Part shown: in pieces, positions 47,601-59,600 of the stretch
Numbering within the stretch: the first letter of the stretch is position 1
Layout: each line of letters starts with the position of its first letter
NCBI GenBank assembly: GCA_958510825.1
Contig: OY294049.1
Span: 23,016,945 to 23,080,944, forward strand
Direction: 5' to 3'
From: Brachypterus glaber
Taxonomy: Eukaryota; Arthropoda; Insecta; Coleoptera; Kateretidae
Length of the DNA stretch: 64,000 nt
Translations under genes and position numbers: made by a program
Notes under the pieces: model-generated
The model's database searches: none
Told to the model about the DNA's origin: nothing
What the model saw: the letters and a program-made list of their open reading frames with translations, nothing else

Positions 47601-50600
47601 AACTTTTGTATACTCCCCTTACACTCAAATCAAAATCAAATCAAATCATTTATTTATCTGCTTTCATATTACAATACATAACAAGACTATAACAAATTTA
47701 TTGGTTAATCCTAAGATAAAGAAAATAGTACATAAATACAGCCTGTTCCAGAACTCGCGTACCGAAATTTGAGGGTATATTAAAAACCCTCTGGAAAATA
47801 TGAAAAAAATTAAAAAAAAAATCCATCTTCTATACTAATTAAAAAGGAAGCTATTTAATCTGACCAATCCTGTTGCTGATGTTAAATTACCTAAAAATTA
47901 GTTTTCCCCTTCTTATTAGTAACTATGGTTGCATTTTAATGGTTGACTCGTGCATTGTTTAAGACTTTCAACTTTAGAATCTTTTTAGGTTATTATATTT
48001 TGACAAAAACGATGAGGCTATCAAATATTCTATTTTTATAGGGTCACTCCATCCGGCGGTGGTTTTATGATACCCGTCTTAGACGCAGCAACAAACTGCA
48101 GCTGCAACTCCATTCAGCGCGCTGAATGTAGTGTTTTTTTTTAATTAGAAACTCAGATCTTTTAATTGATTTACTGGCTATAAATTCTTAATACAAATTA
48201 ATAAAACAAAAATACAATAACTGAATTTTATTTATTTATTTCAAAGTAATGAACATAGGAAAAATTTTTATCGGTGTTCCGAAAAGAGAACATTCTAGCT
48301 AGAATGTAATTTTAAGATTGGTGCAGAGGGCAAGGAATTTTGGAAGTTTAAACGCAAACAGAAAAGTGGTTGGAGACACTTCGCGAAATGCAAAAACTGT
48401 TGATAATAAAGAAGCTGTCATTTAGACTTTTGAAGAAAAATCTGGAACAAGCATTAGTATCGTGGCAAGAAATCTTGATATGTCTGTCCTGTGTTTAATG
48501 AACTCTAAAAGATGAAGAAACGCATTATTTTTAGCAAACTCGCGTTCAATGTATGAAGCATGCTAAAGAATATGTTCAAAATGACCTCCACCAACTTGAA
48601 CACATAAAGCAGCTCTTTTTAACAGACTTCTCCTGGCATTAATAATCATATTTGGAGTTACTGACTCAAGCGCTTCATGTATTCGGTCCCCTAGTTCTTC
48701 TACAGTGTCTGGCATATTTCTATACACTAAATTTTTTACATGGCCCCATAAAAAGAAGTCCATTGGAGTGAGATCAGGGGATCTAGGAGGCCACCTTCTG
48801 GGACCCCCACGGCCTATCCAACTGTTTGGAAAACTGATGTCGAGTTGGCTTCTTGCCGTTTCTGAGAAATGCACTGGACAGCCATCGTTGAAACCAGATG
48901 TTATCCACATTTGCCAACCTTTGAAGTGGGATGTCATCAATAAGATTTTCCACTTCATCCCTTAAGAAGTTAGTGTAGGTTTCGCCATTCAATCTGCCAG
49001 GAAACTCATGGGGTCCAACCTAAAAACAAATATTTTAAGCATTTTATGGTGGTTTATTTCTCAAAATAACTTACTATAGCATCTCCCAATATTCCGGCCC
49101 AAATATTCAAGGAAAACCTTCGTTGGGGACTTCCTTGCCTGAAGGCATGGGGATTTTCCTGTCCCCAAACATGAGAATTCCTTGAATTAAAAAAAACATC
49201 TTTTTGAAACCCAGACTCATCCGTTAAAAGAATGCTTTTTACAAAGTTTTCATTTTCTTGATATTTCTGCAACAGCCATGTGCAAAATTCGACTCGTAAA
49301 GGATAGTCCTCCGGTGTCAAGCATTGTACTCGAGTGTAATGAAAGGGATGCATTTTTTCATCTTTTAGAATTCGTTGAACAGAGGTCTTAGACATATCAA
49401 GATTTCTAGCCACGATACTAAGGCTTGTTTCAGGTTCTTCTTCAAAAGCATGAATGACAGCTTCTTCATTATCAACAGTTCTTGCAGTTCGCGGAGCGCC
49501 TCCAATCTCTTTTTTGTTTGGAGTTAAATTTCCAGAATTTCTTGCCATTTGCACCAATCTTAAAATAACATTTCTGCTAGGATGTTCTCTATTGGGAAAA
49601 CGAATAGAATATTCTACAGATGTAGCTGAAGCACTCCGGCCACACTCGCCATATAAAATTAGCATTTCGCAATACTCTTCTGAAGTAAACATCATGAAAG
49701 TTTTGATATTTTTTTATGACATTAATAAATATTTATGTCACATTAATCACCATGTCAACCTACAGAATATGTACCTGCAATAATTAAATTTGCTTCCATA
49801 GCTACAAATTCAACCTTTAATGGTAATTTATAATCAGCAACAGTATTGGTCCACTTAAAGCGTTCTTATTTTTGAATTGAACGAAGATGGATTTTTTTTG
49901 AAATTTTTTTCATATTTTCCAGAGGGTTTTTAATATACCCTCCAATTTCGGTACGCGAGTTCTGGAACAAGCTGTATATTATATATATTATTTATTTTTG
50001 ATTTGTCACCTAAACAATGTTTGTGTGTGAATCAAGCCACTCAGAATTAATTATATTTTCTTTTGTAATACAATTTAAATATTTTTGCGCGTTAAGGTAA
50101 ATTAATCTAAACAATAAAAAAAAATAGTAATTAAATATGATTTCCGTAATGTCAGAGGGGGCAAGACTATCAAAATCTTAAACTTTTGGCTTAAGGAAGA
50201 GGTAACCTTTTTGTTTTTTCTCTTTTCTTATTTAATTATTTTTAATAAGTTTTCTTGATTTAAAGTTATATATTTTTTGGATTCTGATTTAAACTTTTTA
50301 AACTTATTTTGAAGAATTAACTGACTAATTTCTCTTGGAAGGAGATTATTAAATTTTGGAGCAAAGTAGAATGCAGTTCTTTGAGTAAAGTTATTTTTGA
50401 AAAGTGGGATGGGCGCTAAAGTGACGTTATTTTTGGCAGATCTGTTGTTGTGAGGGGGGGGGGGGTGTATGTTATTTATGTTTTTATTTACCCACGTTAT
50501 GCACTGTAAAATATAAAGTATTCTTGTTTTTGATAAATTGGATTCTAAATAAAGCACATTTGTAGAATATAACCTAGGTTTTTTAAAAATGATTTTTAGA

Positions 50601-53600
50601 ATTGTATTTTGAATAGTTTCTAAACTGCTCATAACATTGTTGTAGCATCCTCCCCATGCAGTTATGCCATACCTTAATAAAGATTCTACCAGCGCATTGT
50701 ATACAATCAATAAGTTTTGTCTATCTAAAAAGTCTCTAATTAGATAAAATTTGTGGACAAGAATCCTGAGTTTTTTTGTTAGACTTGTGATATGTTCTTC
50801 CTATTTTAAATATTGATCAATCACTATTCCTAGGCATTTTATATGTTTAACTTTTTTAATATAAATACAGCTACACGAAGTAAGGTTTTGAAAACTGTTG
50901 TCATGTGTCAAATAGTGGTTAACCAACATTAGTAGGGGAGAACGTCATAAATTGAGTTTTAGCTATATTTAAACTCAGGAGACTTTCACTTAGCCAGGCA
51001 TAGACCCTTTGCATCCCCAGTTCGTATGACAATAAATCTAACTATCTATCTATCTATCTATCAAAAACTTCCTTCCAGGAGTCACCCTCGAAAACAACAA
51101 CAGTATCGTCAGCATATGATATTATTTTACCGTTAACATAGATACTTCCCAAAGACTTAATATAAATTAGGAAAAGGATAGGCCCCAACAATGTTCATTG
51201 GGGCACGCCCATAATAACGGGGAGGGGGTCACTTCTTTCATTATTAATTTTTACGATCTGTTGTCTTCCCGTAAGGTAAAGTATTAAGCACCGAGCCGCG
51301 TATTCCAATGACTTCTAGCCTATTTAAAAGAATTTCAAAATTAACGGTATCAAATGCCTTGGCTAGATCAAGGAATAAGGCAAGACATTTCTTTTTTTTA
51401 TTATTGGCACAAATAATATGTTTTAGAAGTTCCATAATAGCGTCTTCGGTGCTTATTTTTTTTTAAAAGCCGAACTGGTTTTTACTCATGATATTATGCC
51501 GGACTAGATGGTCCAGAAGGCGAGATTTAAGGCATTGCTCATATACTTTAGCAAAATTGGTTATTAAGGTAATTGGCCTATAATTATTTGGACTTTTTTT
51601 GTTTCCTGATTTATGAATAGGGATCGTGACAGATTCTTTAAATTGACTAGGAGTAATACCTTTTAAAAAACATAAATTTATTAGGTGTTTAAGGGGTTTT
51701 AACAGGTACATATGACACATTTTTATGACTTTTGAGGATATATTATTAGGCCCGGGCGTAGAGTTATTTTTTAATTTGCTTATCACTGAAATAAGTTTGT
51801 TTTCGGATACCGGGTGCAAAAAAAGGGAATTTTCAAACCTGGTTGAGGATAAATTAATTATTTTTTTTTTATTTTTTATTTTAGAGGCCATTTCTTCGCC
51901 GATTTTAACAAAAAAATCATTGAAACAATTTGCTACGTCTTTATTGTTTATTATTTTTTTGCCTTCTTTGTTTTCTAATTCTATATTGCATGTTTTCTTT
52001 TTTTAGGACAGTTTGATGCGTCATTGATTGTTTGCCAAATTTTTTTGTAATTTTTGTTTGCACTCTGTATTTTATTTTTATAGAAGTTGTTTTTTGTTAT
52101 TTTAATTAAATTGTTTACTTGATTCCTATAAAAGGCCTTTTTTCACTACGCGTTCTTAGGCCTGCATATCCATTTGGATACCCAGCATGGCTAGTTTTAA
52201 AAAGTCACCTAAAAGGTCTGGCAACTTTTTCTGATTATAATTCTGTGACCACCAGTATATTTTATGCATTCTGTGTGAAAATTAAAAAAATCGTTAGATG
52301 GCTTTTATCAAGGAACAGGGATTTATTTTTGACTTAATTAAAACAAGCTTTATAGATTTTGAGCTGCTGTTGCTGCTGTTCCTAAAATTTAGTTATATTG
52401 TGTAGTTTTTGCGAAATATAGTAACTTTCATATGTTTCGTCTAATTTAAAGCCAATACAGGTACAGTTGGACCCACAAAAAATGCAAGTTTTAAATACTC
52501 CAAAATGTCAATTTTATTAATTATTTTATAGTTTAAGTAAGATTTTAAGAAAGAGGTTAGAATAATTTGACATATTGTCGGTTTTTCTTTAGGGTTATTA
52601 GTAGTATCTAATAAGTTACATATAATGCGTGAATACGAATAATGTTAAATAACAGTATGTAACTGCTGTTATTATATGAAGCTGGAAGAAACTAGCAAAT
52701 ATAGAGGTTCCAGATCTGCAGAACCAAGAAGTCTTCCCAAGATGGTTATTTTTATGTTAATATTCCTTCTTTTTTACAAGCTCGAAGCTTATTTGGGACT
52801 CTCCATGATTCTGTTTACCAAATAATTAAATAAATGTCGAATATTAAAACATTGAAAAAAATAAATAAACTGAAAAAAAAATTATTAATATATTATTATT
52901 ATTAAAGTATTTAATCATATAAAAAATTTAAACAGTTTTAGTAAATCTCATAGAAAATAAAACTAATGAAATATATAATTTATATATAATTTATGAAAAT
53001 TATGATTTTCGTTTAAAAAAGGTTTTTTTGCTGCATAAAAATATCCAATCTCGGAAGTATCGATGCGGCGGGCGGTGGTTTTCGACCTAGGAAAATTTTT
53101 ATCGTTTATAGCGTTCACCGCATCTCGTAAAGGGTGTTCTCTTAAATAATTAAGTAAATTTTCACTTCCTTCTTCCCGAGCCTGCATGCCTTTTAACCGT
53201 TTCCTCCTGTACCCATTTTTTTTTTCAATCTTAACTAAACTCTTCGAAACATTAAACTTTGCCAAGTCCACTTGCTCACATCATGCTTCCAATAGCCCAA
53301 TTGCTTGAGCTTTTTTAACATCATTTAATTGATGCATTAATTATTGTGTACTTAATTAAACTAAATCCTTTATTGATTAATAATCAATAAATAAATAATC
53401 AATGATTATGTAATTATTATAAATAATTTTTACAAATATTGTCAACATTGATAACTGCATTGTTTGTAAACAATTATTCAATTTACACAACTACATTTCG
53501 CCTTGTAAATTCCGAAACATCGTATCTGAAAAATGGAAACTTTCCAGAGACTATGGCCTGTTTTTTCAATCAAGAGAGTAAATTAAAAATCGCACAGTAA

Positions 53601-56600
53601 ATATTTTTACAACAGGTTCGAATGGTATATGTTTGTGTATAGAATTTAGTTATGTTTTATAAAATAAACTACGCATTATATTCGCAAATCCAATATTCCA
53701 AACGAAAATATTTACTGTGTTACTTTTTAAAAGGCTATTACTTCTTTAATATTAAATTTAGGTGTTTTGGTGAAGAATACTTTTTTGCTTAGTTTTAAAT
53801 GAAGAATCGCCCTGCAGCAAAATTTTATTGGTGCTTTTTTTGTTCCTCATTCAATATGTCCATCTTCGAAGGGCCGCAGCTCCCTTACGACTTATTTCCG
53901 GACCAACCTTTATAGGAACTTATTTCATATCTTTTAACGTAGAACTTATTTCTGAATAACCCTGTATACTAGGCTGGGTCGAAATTTTTTTTTTTTAGTT
54001 GGGTTTTCGGGTAGGGCTAGAAGGCTTCTCAATGCGTTAGAAAATAAGCCTGTAAATTTTGTCGATGATTGGCAATTGGGAACATCTCCCAGAATCAACC
54101 GGAAATCGAATTATTCCACAGTGGGTCAGGAAAAAAAACAATGACAAAATTCTGAATTTTTTCATACGACTATTTTTGATACCGGTGATTTCGAAAAAAT
54201 AAAAAAAATCCGCGCCATTAGGGTGGTTCAAAATTTTATTTTTTCGTTGATCTTTCTAAAAATGTGTCAAATGGCTTCTTTTGGTTATGTTGATATAGAC
54301 CAATGTCAATAACTTAACAATTCAAAATGGCGGAGGTTGAGGAGGGAGTCAACCTCAATCAGGGAAAAAATTGCGTCCGTCTATCTGCCTGTCTGTCTGT
54401 CTAGGTGTAAACTCGATAACTCCATTTCTAAAAAAGATATCGACAAGCGGTTTTTTGCATATTGTTTCTTCACATATTTCGCAGAGCTGATTAGATTTTG
54501 GGGGTAAAAGATTTGGGGTAAGGGGGTAAGAATGGGGTGAAACTCCTATTTTTAGCGTTTTTTAGTAATAATTAAGATAAATATTATTGTATTTTATTAA
54601 TTTAGTACTTATATGAAAGATTTTTTTAAATTGCTAAAAAAATGTTATAAACAACTTTTTCCTAAAATATATTGTTTTCGAGATACCGTTAAAAGCAGTA
54701 AAATATTTTTTTGGCATAACTCATTTATAAACCGATTTCAAAAAAATATATTTCAAATGAAAGCTCTTTTTAAGCCCTACAAAATGTTATATACAGTTTT
54801 TGCTAGAATATAACGTTTTGGAGATGAAGACTTTCAAATTTTAATAAATTATGCAACTTCCTATTTCATAACGTTTTAAATTAGTGCCTAGTGCAGATGT
54901 TTTGACAAGGTGCTTGCAACTGTTCAGCTAGTTTGTTGGTTGTGTTATTAGGTGCCTGTTTTATTTTAGTACAGACGTGTTCCTGAATAACAAGTCTAAA
55001 TTATAATAACAATAGTTTTAAAATATAGTTTAATGAGTTAAACAACACTATCAAAAAAGAAAAAAATCGGCCATGAGAAAATAACTTTGTCCTTAATAGG
55101 TTAATAAAGTTAGTTTATATTTACAGTATTATTAATTTGAGCCATTTCTCCTCAATCTTATTTATATCGATAAAAAATCTAAAACAGAAAATAAAATTAA
55201 AATGTTCTTATCAGGCCCACCTATTTTTAGATGCGCTGGTAAAGTATTGCGTTTAAAATAATACTTATCTGCTATATCTTCTTTACCTAAAAAATATTAT
55301 TAAGTCAATACCTTACCAAAGTTTAAAGTTTAGGCCTAAATAAAGAATTTTTAATAAAATTCTTGATAAATCGTTAAAATAATTAAAAAAGAAACGAAAA
55401 ACTGAATAAAAGTTAACTTTTAACGTTTCGGCATCTAATCTGATCCCGTTTTCAAAGAAAATTATTTGCTTTTGAAAGAATTTGTGCAATATTTGCCTTT
55501 ATCAATCAAAATATGACAAATGTCAAAATACGTCATTTTGAGGTAATTGAAACAAACATACCCGTAACAATAAAAAGGTGTAGAGAAATTAATTTGGAAA
55601 AGGCGTTTTTGTTGAAAACGTGTAGAGAAGTTAATTTGGAAAAAACTTTTTTATTGAAAAATTATAGATTCTAGGTAGTTTCCAATAATTTAGATGCGCT
55701 ATGGTGCACACACATTTTAAGAGATTAACCCCTCAACTTTAATGTTTTTTTTAGAGACACGCTTAAATGAAAAAACCAAAGAAGACATAGACTTGGAAAA
55801 AAATATTCAGGCATTGCAAACAGCCAAATTAAGAATCAAAGAATTAGAATATGAGAGGGAAAACTTCTCAGAACAGCAAGAACTAGCTAAGGTAATAGTT
55901 ATAATTATTATTATTATTAGTTCCTCCAGAAATGATATAACATAGGTATAAAATACATAATAAATATATTATTTTATTTTAATATTTAATGTAAATGTGT
56001 TATTTTATTTAAGAACAATTCCGTCAGACTCAACCATTACATTGAAATGGAAAAAGAAAATGAAAAATTGAAAGAGGAAAACTTCAGATTAAAAGATGAA
56101 GTTAAAAATAAGTTGCTTTTAGAAGAAGAGGTCATTAACTTAAAAAATCGTTTGGTCAAATTCAAACAACAGGAAAAGTTATTAGCTGAAGTACAAGTAA
56201 GTTTTAGCTAAGGGCGAAAGCGCCTAAACTTGGCCTTTGCTAAAAGTCAGTCTGTGATAAAACTTGGCCTCTGAACTCTTAATTTGTTCAAAATAAAAAA
56301 TACCATTAATGCAGTGCCGTTAAATATACTTTGTTGTAATTTATTATAATTTCCAAGAAAGTTTTTAAAAAGTAAATTTTTATTTCCTGAAAATTTACAG
56401 TTTATTTTTTTTTAATCTTTTTTATTACTTTATTATTATAACGTGTTTCTCATGTTTTTGTGGCTCCTCTCACGCTGGTCTGAAAACAACATTTAGCTCA
56501 ACTCTCATATAACCCAAGTTTTTTTCATAATTTAATTATTTAGAGCTTTGGCGTCTTTTTTAAACCAAATTAAAAAAAATCTATCCATGCAATTTTGAGA

Positions 56601-59600
56601 AAACACGATTTTCATTTGTTTTGACAAAAAACAGAACCTTTAAAAATTATTATATTATTATATCTGATATATTATCTGATAAATCAGATTTTACGTCAAA
56701 ATGTGAGAAAAAAGTTTCTATAAACGTTTGTGTTAAATGGCTTCTTAGGGAGGCTAAAGCATGTTAAAGTCCAAACGAAATCCATTTTAAGCAAAAACTT
56801 TTACAGTGATGTTGATAAAAATTTACAAGTTTTGAAATTGGCGGAAACGTTTCACATCGCCAAGCAAAAAGAGAAGAAGAAGAAGATCCACGATATAAAT
56901 ATTTAAAAAAAGTATCTGAAAATTCAATTTGATTTTAACACTGTCGTTGCTAGGAAAATGCTGTATTATTAAGTTAATCAATTTTCAAACATTGACATCA
57001 AAATAATAAGCGTGATATTTCGTGAAGATAAGCAATTAATGATGCTCTGCAAATGAAGGCAAGCTTGTCCAAATTAAATTTTTTACAAATGTTTTGAAAA
57101 TTTTTTGGAAAATTAAAATGTCAAATTATCAGTATCAAAAGTCAAAATCAAATTTTTTTGGGAAGTAGGAAGTAGATACTCTTAACCTTCCATTAAGAAC
57201 ACAATATTCTCATCGGTTCTTCCGCTTAATATTGTTAAAATAAATAATAATAAAAAAACTGTTTTTTGTGTCATAAAATGCACTTTATGCGCGCACGGGC
57301 ATAAAGTACATTATGTGGTTGATAACTTAGCAATGAAAACACAATAATGAACTACGATGACATGAAATAATTTATAAATATCTCATATTTTTATCGAAAC
57401 AAATAAATCTTGTTTTTTAAACGCGATAGATTTTTTAAAATTTTGTCTTAAAAATATGCCAAAGCTCTAAATAATTAAATTATGAAAAAAAAACTTGGGT
57501 TATATGAGAGTTGAGCTAAATGTTGTTTCCAGACCAGCGTTCTCTGTTTTTTTTTTTGCAAAAAAAAAGATTGTTACGTACAGATGGACGGACATTTTAA
57601 AAGTGGTTCAGAATTTTATTAGAGATATTTTAGGCACAACAACAGCAGAATGACATCTTCTTAAACGAATGGAGAGCAGTTTCAAGAGGAATTTGCGAGA
57701 CTTCCGCCCCAGATTCGTTGTTACCGCAGTTGTTGAGATCAATTGTAGAACGCCTTCAACAACAAGAAATTAATCTAACTGCTGAAAATGTCGAAATGGA
57801 ATCCAAGCTCAAGAGTGCACTACATGTAAGTAATAGAGGGCACGCTAATCTTGAATACAAATTTAGTTAATGGACTTTTTTGCTTAGAAATAACCATTGC
57901 GGACTTGATAAAATTTTATTTTATACTGTTTTAGAATATTCTATATAAATTTTGGTCAGAGATAAAATTCACATAAATAGTCTATCAATTTTTAATTCAA
58001 AACAAATAGTTGCAGATATATTTGGTAGGTCATTTTCTAATAAAAAATGTAGTGCAGTGTATTAAATATGTCATAATGTGTCAGAACAATAAATAAGTGT
58101 TTGACAAATGAAGGGTACAGGGGAAAACCCCGGTAATCACAAAACAGGTGATTTTGAGTTAAATGCTTTTCAAAGTTTTTCAATGCACTGTCATAATATG
58201 ACAGACGAGATGAGGTACCGCGTATTTTCAAATGTATTTTAGAGGAAATGACGGGGTTTTGCACGAACGTTGATAGCTGATTCGGAAAGTACACTTCGAT
58301 AACCTCAGGATTATCAACCCATTTCGCAGAAAATGGACTACCGGGGTTTTCCCTGTACCCTTTAAATAATTTGTCATTAATCGATACACTAATATGCATA
58401 TTTTTTGGGAAAATAAGATGCAAAATGCAGTGATACTTTTTTTTCCAAAATCGAAATCAATATACCGTTTCTGTGAAAGGATTTAAATTATCTGATCAAA
58501 ATTTATATAGAATAAGCTAAAACAGTATAAAATGAAGAATTATTAAGTCGAATGTGGTAATTTCTGATAAAAAAGTCCATTATCTTCCGAAACCGAGCAC
58601 CTCAGATTTAACTGTCAATGATTTTATAAGTAGACTTTCTACTAACAGGACTAACTGTTGGTTTGCGTTGGCAAGTCACAAAAACCTAATTTGTATTTAA
58701 GATTAGCGTGGGGATGTTTGGCAGTTACAGTATTGTGCAAAAAGATAGCAACAAAATTAAAGTTATAATTTTACTATCAATATTCAATTCGAATTTTGCA
58801 TGTCAAAAAACCCCCAGATACCAATTTTTATTCAAATAGCGACATTATTTTAAAAATTATTGAGAAAAAATAAAAATAAATCTTTAACGCCCTGTAGCTA
58901 CGAAACAAAGCACAATCGGACCTACGTTGATATGAAAAAAAGTCTTATTTTTACGTGAGGAATCTCTCCGCGAGCGATGGCACATGTTTTTTGAAACACC
59001 CTGTATACACGGTGTATTTGAAATAGGGTCCGAAATTTTAAGGGGTGATTCTACATCAGAAAATATAACAAAAAGTTCCTATAAACGTATGTCTAAAAAT
59101 GCGTTGTAAGGGTGCTACGCCCCTTTAACAGTGTCTAAAACATTCGGTTTTTATTTAATAACTCAGGAAGATATAGCAACGAGGTTTTGCACGTGAACTA
59201 ATCTTAATAATTCCCATCTTCGTATGGTCCCCCCGTTTTGCACGCCCCTGGGTAAAATACAAAAATGAAAATAACATATTATGAAGATAGGCCGTATTGA
59301 CGTGCGTGTAAAAACTCGTTGCTATATCTCAATGGATTCCCTAGTTATTAAATAAAAACCGATTTTTTCAGGCACTTTATAGGAACTTTTTTTCATATTT
59401 TCTTAAAATTATTGACTTTATTACACAGGCCCATAAAAAAAGTACCCTGAACCCGACACAGGTCGATTCTTATGTATTTTTTATCGCTGAATCCAAATCC
59501 GAAGTCATATTAAGGGTTTTCGCAGTGATTTTTCGAGAAAAATACAAAAAACATGATTTTTAAGGTTTTTCTATGGTTTTTTGGAACTAAAAAAAAAACG

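Larger units (their letters stand above)
47739..49974 (-). mobile_element. 2.24-kb mariner-type transposon (DD41D-like)
   Basis: Inverted ends CAGCCTGTTCCAGAACTCGC and GCGAGTTCTGGAACAAGCTG are flanked by TA (47737-47738, 49975-49976) and pair for about 95 bp inward, through GTACCGAAATT, GAGGGTATATTAAAAACCC and TCTGGAAAATATGAAAAAAA. It contains a transposase pseudogene on - and a second, shorter decayed copy on +. Inserted in the 3' UTR of a LINE inside Mad1 intron 2. Confidence 0.92.
47634..52140 (-). mobile_element. 5'-truncated CR1/Jockey-like LINE split by a mariner
   Basis: Minus-strand reverse transcriptase in decay. In order from 52140: a KNNFYKNKIQSANKNYKKIW linker, KLKNNSTPGPNNISSKVIK, YRPITLITNFAKVYEQCL and NIMSKNQFGF (to 51463), FLDLAKAFDTVNFEILLNRL (51244-51435), GVPQ followed by TGA where glycine is expected near 51190, SYADDT near 51100-51117, and the C-terminal frame 50710-50228 (YGITAWGGC...FNNLLPREIS). 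The 3' UTR runs to 49977, is interrupted by the DD41D element, and resumes at 47738, ending in a TTTGATTTGATTTTGA-type tail at 47634-47660. The continuity across the insertion is inferred. Confidence 0.82.

Noticed and set aside
48705..48965. 86-codon frame on + over the transposase
   Set aside because: Antisense shadow of the minus-strand DD41D transposase.
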